Of a DNA stretch of 64,000 nucleotides, positions 28,270 through 39,169 are shown piece after piece. Made by a program: the position numbers and the translations under genes. Every line of letters begins with the position of its first letter. The stretch's first letter is position 1. Where the stretch lies: contig JAOSKV010000003.1 in the NCBI GenBank assembly GCA_027493405.1, positions 1 to 64,000 on the forward strand, in the 5' to 3' direction. This stretch comes from FEB-22 sp003105195 (lineage in GTDB: Bacteria; Pseudomonadota; Alphaproteobacteria; Rhizobiales; Xanthobacteraceae). The notes below the pieces were generated by a model. It was not told the origin of the DNA. It saw only the letters and a program-made list of their open reading frames with translations, and ran no database searches.

Positions 28270-28283
28270 TTGATCTGGATCAC
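28270..28283. promoter_or_regulatory. FNR/FixK-like box
   Basis: TTGATCTGGATCAC fits the FNR/FixK pattern TTGAT-N4-ATCAA with one mismatch at the last base. It lies upstream of the large secreted protein gene that begins at about 28444. This suggests oxygen-responsive control, by inference. Confidence 0.35.
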
Positions 28284-28443
28284 AGACGCGCCGGTTCCCG
28301 GGCGACAGTCTGACGCTGGGCGAGGCCCCATCCCCCGCTGCGACCTCGAGCCCCAGGCGACAGTATTCGGGAGCGGCACCATGGGTTCGCGGCGAACGGG
28401 CGCGGCTGCGCCGGGCGATTCTCACCACGATCTCGGCAAGGGG

Positions 28444-31400
28444 ATGCGCTGGACGCTGCTCGCGCTCGCGGCGCTGGCGGCGCTGATCCTGCTCGCGCTC
28501 TTCACGCTGCGGCCCGCGGCCGCGCAGGGCGTGCTGGCCGACGGCGATGCAGCCGTCACCGGCTTCTCGGGCGCGCTGCCGCCGCCCGCTGATCGCGCCC
28601 GGCCAGGACCCGGCGCAGGCGACCGTGATCGATCCCGGACCGGCGCGTCGCTGCGCGTGATCCAGCTGCAGGCGCCGGGCGGCGCGCCGCAGGGCCAGGT
28701 CGCGCAGGCGCCGAAGGGGCTCAGCATCACCGCCGCGCAGATCGGCCAGGTGTTCGCGGTCGCGCTCGACAATGCCAACCCGCCCAACATCTACGCGGCC
28801 GCCACCTCGGCCTACGGCCTGCCGATCGTCGGCGCGAACGGCCAGCGACTGGCGCAGGGCGCGCCGGGCGCGCAGTTCATGCCGGGCCTCTTCGGCCAGG
28901 GCGGCGCGGGCGCGGTCTGGCGCATCGACGGCCAGAGCGGCGAGGCGCGCCTGTTCGCCACCGTCGCGTTCGAGAACACCCCGAACGGCGGCGCCGCGCT
29001 CGGCGGGCTCGCCTACGACGCCGCCTCGCGCACCCTCTACGTCGCCGACCGCGAGACCGGCATGGTCCACGCGTTCGACCCGAACGGCGCCGAGCGCGGC
29101 CGCTACGACCACGGCTTCACGGGGCGCGAGGCCGGCGGCCTGCCGCAGGTGCAGTTCGATCCCTCGCTGCGCGGCAACATCGCGAGCCCGCAGTTCCAGC
29201 CGCTGGTGCCGGCGACCTGGGGCCTGACGCCGCCGTCGCGAGCGCGTGTTCGGCCTCGCGGTGCACGAGGGCCGGCTCTACTACGCGGTCGCCGAGAACC
29301 TGCAGATATGGTCCGTGTCGATCACGCCCGAGGGCGCGTTCGGCACCGACGCGCGCGTCGAGGTCGCGGTGGCGGCCGGCCAGGGGCCCTCCGAGATCTC
29401 CAAGATCGCCTTCGACGATACGGGCCGCATGCTGCTCGCCGAGCGCGCGGCGCCCTCGGTCGCGGCCGACTTCGCCGCGCTCACGGCCGCGGGCGGCCGC
29501 GTGCTGCGCTACACGCGGGGGCCGACGGGCTGGACCGCGGAGGAGTTCGCGGTCGGCTTCGGCGCCGGCAACCGCGGCGGCAACGGCGGCGTCGCGCTCG
29601 GCTACGGCTATGCCAACGGCCAGCTCGACCGCAACGCCTGCGCGGGCTTCGTCTGGATGAGCGGCGAGCAGCTGCGCGTCTCGGCCGACCCGCAGGGCGG
29701 GCCCGCGAACGTCAACGGCCTGCAGGGCAGCGCCGCCGAGGCGGTGCTGCCGGCCAACGCCCCGCTGCAGAGCTGGTTCGTCGATCTCGACGACCGCTTC
29801 GAGGACGCGAACGCGCGCGGCCAGGCGGGCGACGTCGCGATCCGCCGCGATTGCGCCCCCGGCGGCCTCGGCGCGCCGCCGCCCGGCGTCGCCGAAGCAC
29901 CGCCACGGCGCCGCCGCCCGGCGCGCCGGAGGACGTGGTCATGCCCTATCCGCCGCCGCCCGGCGGCGACGACGGCCCGGGCTGGTTCGGGCCCGACTGG
30001 TGGCCGGCCGACTGGGGTCCGCCCCCGCCGCCGCCCGCCTGCCCGCCCGGTACCCATGTCGAGCGCGGCCTGCGCTGCTGCCCCGTGGAACCAGATCCCT
30101 GGCCCGTTCGGCGACTGCGGTTCGCCTTGCGCCAACGGCTCGACTGCGCCGGCCGACATGCTCGCCTGCATGCGCGGCTTCCAGCCGCCCGGCCCGGGCG
30201 GCGCCAATCCGGGCACCTGCTGGAACGGCACGGCGTGCCGGTGTCGGTGTGTCCCGCCCAACAGCCTCGCCTGCAAGAAGTGCCCGAAGTCGCCGCTCAA
30301 GGTGTGCCCGGCCGGCTTCGAGGAAGTGGTCGTGTCGGCCGCCAACCCGCTGACGCCCGCCTTCTGGTGGAGCGACCGCACCTGCCGGCCCACCGCGACC
30401 CAGCTCACCTGCGGCGCCTGGCAGCAGGTGGCGCTCGACGGCACCTGCCAGAACCTCTGTCCGCCCGGGCAGTGGTCGGTGCCGCTCAACCGCTGCTGCC
30501 TGAACGGCACGGCGCCCAACGCGCAGGGCCAGTGCGGCCCCGGCATCGTCGCACCGCCGCAGTGGTTCCTCGACTATCTCGCGACCGGGACCGGCCCCTG
30601 CATCCCGCCGAACTGCTCGTTCTACGAGTTCACCATCACGGGCAAGCAGCGCTTCGGCCGCGGCGCGCTCACCCAGCGCATCACGGTGCCGCCGGCCTCG
30701 CAGATGACGGCGCGCGTGACCAGGGGCGGCCGCTACTGTCCGCCCTCGGCGTGGACCTGCGGCCGGAGCGGCAACACGATCACGTGCAGCGTCGAGGACT
30801 GCGGGCTCGCGCCCGGCGAGCAGGTGGTGGTGCGGCTCGAGGGGCTCGCCGCCCCCGAGCTGAAGGAGCCGCCGCCGCAGCCGACCGAACGCACCGCCTG
30901 CGGCCAGCTCACCTGGCAGGCCGCGGCCGGTCCCGGTCCCGCGACCACGGCGCCGCAGAGCCTGTTCGACCGTATCGCCGCGACGCGCGCCCGGCCGACG
31001 CCGCCGACCGCGCCGCAGCCCGCGGGCACGCCCGACGCCGCCGCCGGCAATAGCCAGGAGGCCTGCTGGTCGATCCCGATCCCGGCGCGCGAGACGCCCG
31101 CCTGTCCGCCGAACTACGTGCGGATGCCGACCGGCCAATGCTGCCTCGCGAGCCAGGTGGCGGACGGCGTCTGCTGCCCGACCGGGCAGCGGCCCGACCC
31201 GCGCCGCAGGACCTGCGTGCCGGTGACGACGGTGGTGCCGCCGATCATCCTGCCGCCGGTCGTCACGCCGCCGGCGGTCGTCGACCGGTGCCCGCCCGGC
31301 ACGATCCGCAAGGGCCGCCGCTGCGTGCCGGTGACGATCACCTGCCCGCCCGGGACGCATCTCCAGCGCGGCCACTGCGTGCCCGACGTCACGGTCGTGC

Positions 31401-31799
31401 CCTGCCCGCCCGGCACGATCCGCCAGGGTCCGCGCTGCATGCCGTTGGTCACGCCCTGCCCGCCCGGGACGCACCGGGTCGGACGGCGCTGCGTGCCGGA
31501 CGTCGTCGCCCGCCCGTCCGGGACGGTCCGCAAGGGCCCGCGCTGCGTGCCGGTGGTCACGCCTTGCCCGCCCGGCACGGTCCGCAAGGGTCCGCGCTGC
31601 GTGCCGATCCAGGTCACCCCTGCCCGCCCGGCACGCGCCGCATCGGTCCGCGCTGCGTGCCGATCCGGGTGATCACCTGCCCGCCCGATACGCGCGGCGG
31701 CTCGGCGACCGCTGCGTGACGGATCGCCAAGCCGCCGGCGCGGCCGATCCGCCCGCCGGTCCGCGCCCGTTGCGCAGGCCCGGCCGCATGACGGACTGA
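28444..31799 (+). CDS. Large secreted Cys-rich protein with CPPGT repeats, frameshifted
   Basis: A signal peptide (MRWTLLALAALAALILLALF, cleavage after AAAQG) leads a protein of about 1115 aa. The N-terminal half looks like a beta-propeller (GLAYDAASRTLYVADRETG; GRLYYAVAENLQIWSVS). The C-terminal half is a Cys-rich region ending in about seven repeats of CPPGTxRxGxRCVP. Frame shifts are needed near 28600, 29235, 29910, 30085, 31618 and 31690. The last restores a repeat-like RLGDRCV and moves the stop to 31799. An earlier start at 28381 is possible, but it overlaps a 20-bp sequence repeated at 25065. The function is unknown; the disulfide-rich repeats suit an extracellular or surface role. Confidence 0.6.
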
Positions 31800-31808
31800 C
31801 GGGGGCTG

Positions 31809-33117
31809 GTGCGCGGCATCGTCCTGATGCTCGCCGCGTTCGGAGCAATCGATCGCTCCGGGCGCGGCGGCGACCCTGTGCGGCGACAAGGACCTTCCTC
31901 TCATCGTCGACCGACAGGTGCGCCAGCCGCCGCGGCTCGCCGAGCCGCCGGCGCGCCGGCCGTTCCGCGACCCCGCCTTCGGCACCTGCCTGGTGCGCCT
32001 CACGGACCGCACGGCCAGGACCTCGCGCCGGGCGACAGCTCGGGCGGCCTGAAGAACGAGTATGCGCGGGTCCAGGCCTTCAATGCCGACGGCAGCCTGA
32101 TCCTGATCCGCGGCGCCGCAGCAAGCTGGTATCTCTACGACGCGAGCACGCTCGCGCCGCTGCGCCGGCTGCCTTCGAGGGCACGGTCGATCCGCGCTGG
32201 GACGCGCGCGATCCGGCGACGCTCTACGCGATCGACGGCACCCGGCTGGTCGCCCACGACGTGCGCGGCGAGCGCCGGCGCGTGGTGCGCGACTTCGCGG
32301 CGGAGTTCCCGGGCCAGAAGACTTGCGGCGGTGTGGACGCGCTACGAGGGCAGTCCCTCGCGCGACGGGCGCACCTGGGGCCTGATGGCCGAGGACGAGA
32401 ACTGGATCCCGGCCGCCTTCCTGGTCTACGACCTCGCCGCCGACCGCATCGTCGCGAAGCGCGACCTGCGCGGCGTGCCCGGCATCGCGGACGACATCGA
32501 CAACGTGACGATCAGCCCGCTGGGCAACTTCCTGGTCGCGGCCTTCGGCAAGTACTGCGAGCACGGTCAGAGCGGGCAGCGACGCGCGGCCCTGCGGCTT
32601 CATGGTCTACGACCGCAACCTGAAGAACGGCCGCAGCCTCGCCCGCATCATGGGCCACTACGACCTCGCCCTCGATGCGGCGGGCCGCGAGGTCGTGGTC
32701 TATCAGGACAACGATACGGACGAGATCGCGATGCTCGATCTCGCCAGCGGCAAGCGCACCGCGCTCCTGCCCCTCGACTTCACCCGCCACGCCTTCGGCC
32801 TGCACTTTTCCGGCCAGGGCCCGCCCGGCTGGGCGCTGGTCTCCACCCACGACGAGAGCGCGGGCTCGATCCTCTGGATGGACGACCAGGTGTTCGCGCT
32901 CGAGCTGAAGCCGGGCGGCCGCGTCGTGCGCCTCGCCCACACCCATTCGCGCGTCGACACCAATGCCGAGCACTTCTACTTCGCCGAGCCGCACGCCACG
33001 GTGAGCCGCGACTTCACCCGCGTTCTCTTCACCACCAACTGGGGCCGAGTCGGCACGGACCGGGTCGAGACCATGCTCATCGACCTGCCGCGCGACTGGT
33101 GGACGCGGCTGCCCTAA
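31809..33117 (+). CDS. Beta-propeller-like secreted hypothetical protein, frameshifted
   Basis: Read across frames, this about 430-aa protein shows repeated beta-propeller blades: VQAFNADGSLILIRG, NVTISPLGNFLVAAFG, VVVYQDNDTDEIAMLDLASG and SAGSILWMDDQVFALEL. The mature part seems to begin GAAATLCGDKDLPLIVDRQV after a short hydrophobic leader. Frame breaks lie near 31860, 32175, 32330 and 32590. It follows the Cys-rich protein gene closely on the same strand and may be co-transcribed. The family is not named; TolB- or WD40-like folds are possible. Confidence 0.5.
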
Positions 33118-33224
33118 CGCGGGCACGTGAACCTCGCGGCGCATTCGGCATTTGCGCGGATGCAAGGGGAGCCCGCTTTTGCTGGTGTTCCGGCGACCTA
33201 TCTTGGGGGCAACCGGAGGCGATC

Positions 33225-34277
33225 ATGCAGAACGGCATCCATCACGTGACCGCGATCGCGGGCCCAGCCCGCCGCAACCACGATTTCTATACGGGCACGC
33301 TCGGGCTCAGGCTCGTGAAGAAGGCCGTCAACTTCGACGACCCGACGACCTATCACTTCTATTATGGCGACGAGGCCGGGCAGCCGGGCTCGATCGTCAC
33401 GCATTTTCCCTGGGAGCATGCGGCGCAGGGCCAGGTCGGGCCGGGCGAGACCCAGGAGACGCTGCTGCGCATCCCCGCGGCGGCGCTCGGCTACTGGACG
33501 CACCGGCTCCTCGAGAAGGGCGTGCGCCACGACCCGATCGAGAAGCGTTTCGGCGAGACCCTGCTGCCGTTTTCGGATCCCGACGGCATGCGGCTCGCGC
33601 TGGTGGCTCGGCCCGGCATCGAGCGCGAGCTGGCCTGGAGCGGGAGCGAGGTTCCGGCCGAGCACGCGATCCGCGGGCTGCACGGCGTGACGCTGCTGCT
33701 CGCGGATGCGGCACCGACCGGCGCGATCCTGACCGACGTGCTCGGCTTCGCGGAGCAAGGGCGCGAGGGCGCGCTCACGCGCTATCGGACGCAGGCGCCG
33801 ATCGGCGGCGTGGTCGACATCCGGGCGGTGCCGGGCTTCCCGCGCGGCCGCCAGGGGCGCGGCTCGGTGCACCACATCGCGTTCCGCGCCGCCAGCGACG
33901 CGGCGCAGGCCGCGATGGTGCGGCGGCTCGCCGAGAATCACGGCATCCGCACGACGGAGCAGAAGGACCGCAACTACTTCCGCTCGGTCTATTTCCGCGA
34001 GCCCGGCCACGTGCTGTTCGAGATCGCGACCGACGTGCCGGGCTTCGCGGTGGACGAGCCCGCGAGCGCGCTCGGGCAGGTGCTGAAGCTGCCGCGCTTC
34101 CTGGAGCCGCGCCGCGGCGAGCTCGAGGCGGTCCTGGCGCGGCGGTGGCCTGTGTCAGCAAGAGCGGGATCCAATCCCCAGGGAACGGAAAGAAGGACGA
34201 CCACCAGTCCGGTGACGCGCGCGCCGGCGTTGCGCGAGGGCCGCCATGGCCCGGCGCTAGCGTCTCGGCGTGCGTGA
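33225..34277 (+). CDS. VOC-family ring-cleaving dioxygenase-like protein
   Basis: The protein has two vicinal-oxygen-chelate modules, starting MQNGIHHVTAIAGPARRNHDFY and again at IRGLHGVTLLLADA. The metal-site pattern is visible: His near residue 6, SVHHIAF in the second module, and GHVLFEIATD with the metal Glu. It belongs with the MhqO-like ring-cleaving dioxygenases, whose usual length is near 315 aa. Residues after about 305 (beyond RRGELEAVL) do not fit the family and overlap the 3' end of the opposite-strand gene, so a 3' indel probably hides the true stop near 34150-34215. GGAGG precedes the ATG. Confidence 0.75.
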   Translation: MQNGIHHVTAIAGPARRNHDFYTGTLGLRLVKKAVNFDDPTTYHFYYGDEAGQPGSIVTHFPWEHAAQGQVGPGETQETLLRIPAAALGYWTHRLLEKGVRHDPIEKRFGETLLPFSDPDGMRLALVARPGIERELAWSGSEVPAEHAIRGLHGVTLLLADAAPTGAILTDVLGFAEQGREGALTRYRTQAPIGGVVDIRAVPGFPRGRQGRGSVHHIAFRAASDAAQAAMVRRLAENHGIRTTEQKDRNYFRSVYFREPGHVLFEIATDVPGFAVDEPASALGQVLKLPRFLEPRRGELEAVLARRWPVSARAGSNPQGTERRTTTSPVTRAPALREGRHGPALASRRA

Positions 34278-36274
34278 CGCCGTTGCGCACCACCACGACG
34301 ACGGCATCGGCGAGGGCGAGCACGCTCGGCGCGATCGACTGGTCGTGCGGGTCGGAGACGTCGAGAAGCAGGTCGGCGGGCTCGTCGGCCGCGGCCGCGA
34401 GCGCGGTGCGGATACGCTCCGGCGCGAAACGGGCGAAAGCGCGGCGCGCTCGCGCGTGCGAGCGGCACGACCTGAAGGCCGGTGAGGTGGTCGGACAGCG
34501 CCACGTCGGCGAGCGTCGCCTGCCCCTCGATCACCTCGACGATGCCGGCATTCTGCGCGCCGACGAGACGCGAGAGCTGCCGGCCGCGCGTGTCGGCATC
34601 GACGATGACGACGGCGCGGCCGCCCGCCGCGACCGCGAGCCCGAGATCGATCGCGCAGGCCGGCCGCTCGTCGGTCGGCTCGGGCGAGGTGAACACGACG
34701 GTTCTCGCCGCGGGCCCCATCTCGGCGATGCCCAGCGCGCTCGCCAGCCGATAGAGCGCGTCGAGGCGCTCGGCGCTCGGATAGGCAATGCCGAGATTGC
34801 GGCCGGCGCGCCCGCCGCGCGTCTCGGCCCGGGCGAGCGTGCCGAAGCGGCGCGCCGACAGGCGGCGGCCGTCCGGCAGCACGGCGAGCACCGGCACGCC
34901 GGCGACCGCGGCGAAACGGTCGATCTCGCGCAAGCGGTCGTCGAGGCGCTCCGCCAGCAGCGCGAGGCCGCTGCCGAGTCCCAATCCGAGAAGCAGGCCG
35001 GCCGCGATCACGAGCAGCCGGGGCGGGCTGCTCGGAACGGCCGGCGCCACGGCGGGCGCGATGACGCGGGTCGGCGTCGGCGGTGCGGGTGTCGTCTCGC
35101 GCTCCCGCAGCCGGGTCAGGTAGGCATCGTGCACGGCGCGCGCGGCCGCGGCGTCGCGCTCGAGCTCGCGCAGGCGCGCCGCCGCCTCGCTCGCCGCGAG
35201 GCCATCGGCCCGCAGCCGCTCCACCTCGGCGGCGATCGCGGCTTCGTCGGCACGGGCGCGGTCGCGCTCGCTCGCGGCCGCTCGCGCCAGGCGGGCGACC
35301 TCGCGGCGCAGACGTTCGAGCGCCTCGCGCTGCTCGGTCTCGGCCGAGGCCACGGCCGGATGGCGCGGACCGAGCCGCGCCGAAAGCTCGCCCGCCTGCG
35401 CGCGCGCGGCGGCGAGCGCGGCGCGCAACGGCGCCAGCGTGCCGGTCTGCAGCGTGTCGGGGACGTCCTCGGCGTCCGGCCGGCGCTCGAGGGCGCGCAG
35501 GCGATCGAGGCGCTGGCCGAGCTCGGCGACGCGCGTGCGCGCCGCCACCAGCCGCGCGCTCGCCTCGCGCAGCATCTGCTCGGTCACGAAAGGATCGGTC
35601 GCATTGTGCTCGGCTCTCATCTGCGCAATGCGCGCCTCGGCCTCGCGCAGCCGTTCGCGCAGCGCGTCGCCGCGGCCGGTCCCGGCATCGCCGGCCTGCC
35701 GCCCGGCCTCCTCGGCCACGTAGAGGCGCGCGATCGCGTCGGCGATGCGCGCCGAGAGCGCCGGCTCCGGAGTCGTGACCGCAACCTCGAACACCAGGGA
35801 GTCCCCGATGCGCCGCGTCGCCACGCTGCGCTCGAGGATGTGCAGCGCCTTGGCGGCCGGATCGGCGGGCTCGCGGGCGAGACGCAGCCGCGCGAGCAGC
35901 CGCGTGCGCAGGTCGGCCCGCCGCGCGCCGAACGCCGGATGGGCGGCGAGCTTCTCCTCGGCGACGACGCGGGCGAGCAGGCCGCGCGCGGCGAGCACGA
36001 GCGCCTGGCTCTCGACCGCGGCCTCCCTCTCGGTCCGCGCGACATCCGCGCGCGCCGGCGGCGCATAGAGGATGCGGGTGGCCGCCGTGTAATGCGGCTG
36101 CACGAGTTCCGCCAGCGCGACGGCTGCGGCGAGCGCCACCATGGTCGTGCCGACGATCCACCAGCGCCGGCGGCGCAGGATGCGAAGGAGCCCGGCGGGC
36201 GGGCGCTGCGCGGTCGCGGGCGGCGTGACAACGGCCGGCGGGGCGCGCAGCCCGGGGTCCGCTTGAACATTCAT
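34155..36274 (-). CDS. Wzz/GumC chain-length protein fused to a degenerate BY-kinase domain, frameshifted at 3' end
   Basis: The product is about 700 aa. An N-terminal Wzz domain with a membrane helix (WWIVGTTMVALAAAVALAEL) precedes long coiled coils, a second membrane helix near residue 430 (LLVIAAGLLLGLGLGSGLALL) and a cytoplasmic CpsD/BY-kinase-like domain. In that domain the Walker A' VVIVDADTRG is kept, but the P-loop, expected as GEGKST, reads PEPTDERPAC and lacks the lysine. The kinase is therefore probably inactive. Shifts near 34440 and 34250 break the 3' end; the stop at 34155 is a best estimate. It is divergent from the second Wzz gene across a 334-bp region. Confidence 0.65.
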
Positions 36275-36608
36275 GCGACGCATCCACACGCCCGATACCG
36301 GCCCATCCTGGACGGCCCATCATAGTGAACGCGGCGAGCTCTTCCTATGGCGGCAGCGATCGGGAAAGCCCGGACCGCGCGCCCGTTTGTGGCGGGAAGG
36401 GGGCGGCGCGGCGCGACCGGTCCGCCCGGCCTCCGGGGCCGGTTAACGTTACGGCGCCTGCGGCACCGATCTTGCTCCCCTCACGCCAGCGAAACGGCCC
36501 GAGCGCCGCTCTGCCCCGATCCGGGACAGCGGAGCAGGTCGAGCCCGGAGATGACCCCGAGTCGCGAACCGACCGGGTCGATTCGAGACAGCGAAACGAG
36601 AGGCGACC
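36275..36608. promoter_or_regulatory. Divergent intergenic region with GGTTAACGTTA motif
   Basis: No gene is seen. The region lies between two divergent Wzz-type genes and should hold both promoters. A TAACGTTA palindrome at 36444-36451 resembles the TTAAC-type motifs at 46480-46489 and 48409-48418 in the other divergent promoters of the cluster. Confidence 0.4.
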
Positions 36609-37985
36609 ATGTCGACCGAAACCGCACCCTGGACGCCGGAGTCGCCGAACCTGCGGACCATCAAGGAGGTGTTCGCGCGGGGCAGCGCGACCATCGCGGT
36701 CTGCGGAATCGTGCCGGCCATTGCAGCGATCGGCTACCTTGCAGTCGTCCCGCCGCGCTATCACGCGAGCACCGAGGTCCTGCTCGACCCGCGCGGCCTG
36801 CAAGTGGTCGAGAAGGACGTCACGCCGCGGTCCGAGAGCAACGAGTCGGCGGTATCGCTGGTGGAGAGCCAGATCCGCGTGGTCCGTTCGGAAGCGGTGC
36901 TGCGCGCGGTCGTCGGCCGGCTCCAGCTCCAGGACGACAGGGAGTTCGGTCGCGAGCGGTTGACCGAGCGGGTCCGCCGGTGGCTCCAGCAGCGTCCGGC
37001 GGAGCCCGCGAGCGTCACGGCCCTCCGCGAGCTGCAAAGAGCGCTCGATGCCCGCCGCGCCATGCGCAGCTACGTGATCGTGATCACGGCGCGCAGCGAG
37101 GACCCGATCAAGGCCGCGCGCATCGCCAACACGGTTGCCGAGGTCTATTCCGAGCACGAGGTGCACGCTCGGTCGACCGTCGCCAGCCGCGTGAGCGCGA
37201 ACATGGAGGCGCGACTCAAGGAGCTCGCCGACCGGCTGCACGAGTCCGACCGCGAGGTCGAGCGCTTCAAGGTCCAGCAGAACCTGGTGGGCGCGGGCGG
37301 TCGTCTCGTCAGCGAGCAGCAGCTCAGCGAGCTGAACAGCCAACTGATCCTGGCCCGCGCGCGGACGGCGGAGCAGCGCTCGCGGGTCGACCAGCTCGAC
37401 CGGCTCCTGAAGAGCGGAAGCGACTATGCGGCGATCGCCGAATCCGTGCAGTCGCAGACGGTCTCGGTGCTGCGCACGCAGCACGCCGAGATCATCCGCC
37501 AGCAGGGCAGCGCGGCCGCGCTGCTGGGACCGCGTCATCCAAGCATGCCGGCCTTCAACGCGGAACGGCAGCGCTACGAGCAGCTGATCAAGGAGGAGAT
37601 CCAGCGGATCGCCGAAGCGGCGCGCAACGACCATGCCCGCGCGAAGGCGAGCGAGGAAACGCTGGCGGCCGAGCTCGACGAGCTCAAGCAGACCGCGATC
37701 CGCTCCAACGCGGCCATGGTGCGGCTGCGCGAGCTCGAGCGCATCGCGGAGTCGAACCGGCAAATCTACCAGTCCTTTCTCGTGCGGGCCAAGGAGCTGA
37801 ACGAGCAGGGAGAGGTGGACACCCTCAATACCCGGATCATCGCGGTCGCCCTGGCGCCCACGCGGCCCTCCGACTTCCGCCTGAGCCTGCTGGTGCTGGC
37901 GATCGTGCTCGGCCTTGGAGCCGGTGCCGCTTACGTCTGGCGGCGGGAGAACCGCGTCCTGCCGCGGAGGGTGGCCCATGAATGA
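36609..37985 (+). CDS. Wzz/GumC-type exopolysaccharide transport protein
   Basis: This 458 aa inner-membrane protein has an N-terminal Wzz domain, one membrane helix at about residues 33-53 (AVCGIVPAIAAIGYLAVV), long periplasmic coiled coils with LGPRHPSMPAFNAE, and a C-terminal helix (FRLSLLVLAIVLGLGAGAAYVW). The GumC pattern RYHASTEVLLDPRG follows the first helix. There is no kinase domain. It sets polymer chain length or couples Wzy to export. Its stop overlaps the next start (ATGAATGA), so it opens an operon running to the flippase gene. Confidence 0.85.
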   Translation: MSTETAPWTPESPNLRTIKEVFARGSATIAVCGIVPAIAAIGYLAVVPPRYHASTEVLLDPRGLQVVEKDVTPRSESNESAVSLVESQIRVVRSEAVLRAVVGRLQLQDDREFGRERLTERVRRWLQQRPAEPASVTALRELQRALDARRAMRSYVIVITARSEDPIKAARIANTVAEVYSEHEVHARSTVASRVSANMEARLKELADRLHESDREVERFKVQQNLVGAGGRLVSEQQLSELNSQLILARARTAEQRSRVDQLDRLLKSGSDYAAIAESVQSQTVSVLRTQHAEIIRQQGSAAALLGPRHPSMPAFNAERQRYEQLIKEEIQRIAEAARNDHARAKASEETLAAELDELKQTAIRSNAAMVRLRELERIAESNRQIYQSFLVRAKELNEQGEVDTLNTRIIAVALAPTRPSDFRLSLLVLAIVLGLGAGAAYVWRRENRVLPRRVAHE

Positions 37986-39165
37986 GCGCGTTCCGCTCGC
38001 GCGCGGGCTCCCGGTCGCGTCCGGCGCGGACGCGGCCCGGCAGCGCGTGGTGATCAACGGGCGTTTTCTCGGCCGGCGCGTCACCGGCGTCGAGCGCTAC
38101 GCGATCGAGATCGTCCGGGCGATCGACACGCTGATCGCCGAGGGGCATCCGCTCGCCGTGCGCTTCCGCTTCAGCCTGGCGGTGCCGGGAGACGCGGAGT
38201 TCGACGCGCCGCTGCACGCGGTCCGCGTCGAGCGCGTGGGGCTCTGGCCGCCGCGCCTGTGGACGCTGTCGTCGCGGCTCTGGGAGCAGCTCGCGCTTCC
38301 GTACTGGAGCGGGCGCGACCCGATTCTCAACTTCTGCAACACGGCACCCGTCCTCAGCCCCCGCAACGTGACCTGCCTCCACGACGCCAATGTCTGGCTC
38401 GTGCCGCGCAACTATTCGCTCGGCTTCCGCCTGCTCTACCGACTCCTCCTGCCGCTCTCGGTGCGGCGCAGCCGCCGATGGATGACGGTCTCGCGCTTCT
38501 CCGGCGAGCAGCTCCACGGCTTCGGCGTCGCGGACCGGCCGCCGGAGGCGATCACGCCCTGCGGCGCCGACCACGCCCTGCGCTGGTCGTCGGTCCGGTC
38601 CTCGCTCGATCCGGCGCGGCTTCCGGTGCGTTACGTGCTCGCGCTCGGCAGCCGCTCGCTCAACAAGAATTTCGCGCTCGCCCACGAACTGGCCGGCCAC
38701 TTGGCCGCGAAGGGCATCCGCGTCGTGACGGCGGGCGGCGACAACAGCAAGGTGTTCGGCCGGCCGGCGGCGTCGCGCTCGTCCGAGGTGATCGCGCTCG
38801 GACGGGTGAGCGACGACGATCTCGCGCTGCTCTACGAGCGGGCGACCGCCTTCCTGTTCCCGTCTCTCTACGAGGGCTTCGGCCTGCCGCCCGTGGAAGC
38901 GATGCAGTTCGGCTGCCCGGTGGTGGCGTCCAACACCACGTCCATGCCCGAGGTCCTGGGAGACGCCGCGCTGCTCTGCGACCCCGCGGTCATCGGCGAA
39001 TGGGCGGCGGCGGTCGATCGGCTGGCGAGCGACGCGGCGCTGCGCCAGGAGCTGATCCGGCGCGGCCGCGAACGGGCGGCGGGCTTCACGTGGCGCCGCA
39101 GCGCGCTGGCCGTGCTGCGCATGGTCGACGAGATCACGGCGCCGTCGGCCGGGACCGCGGTGTGA
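37978..39165 (+). CDS. Glycosyltransferase family 1/4
   Basis: This 395 aa GT-B glycosyltransferase starts at the ATG at 37978, which overlaps the Wzz stop. The N-terminal domain starts VVINGRFLGRRVTGVERYAIEIV. The C-terminal nucleotide-sugar site shows the conserved EGFGLPPVEAMQFGCPVVAS, with the donor-binding glutamates. Upstream of it, YVLALGSRSLNKNF fits the family linker. It should add a hexose or 6-deoxyhexose in the cytoplasm to the lipid-linked repeat unit. The sugar cannot be told from sequence. Confidence 0.88.
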   Translation: MNERVPLARGLPVASGADAARQRVVINGRFLGRRVTGVERYAIEIVRAIDTLIAEGHPLAVRFRFSLAVPGDAEFDAPLHAVRVERVGLWPPRLWTLSSRLWEQLALPYWSGRDPILNFCNTAPVLSPRNVTCLHDANVWLVPRNYSLGFRLLYRLLLPLSVRRSRRWMTVSRFSGEQLHGFGVADRPPEAITPCGADHALRWSSVRSSLDPARLPVRYVLALGSRSLNKNFALAHELAGHLAAKGIRVVTAGGDNSKVFGRPAASRSSEVIALGRVSDDDLALLYERATAFLFPSLYEGFGLPPVEAMQFGCPVVASNTTSMPEVLGDAALLCDPAVIGEWAAAVDRLASDAALRQELIRRGRERAAGFTWRRSALAVLRMVDEITAPSAGTAV

Positions 39166-39169
39166 CGCC

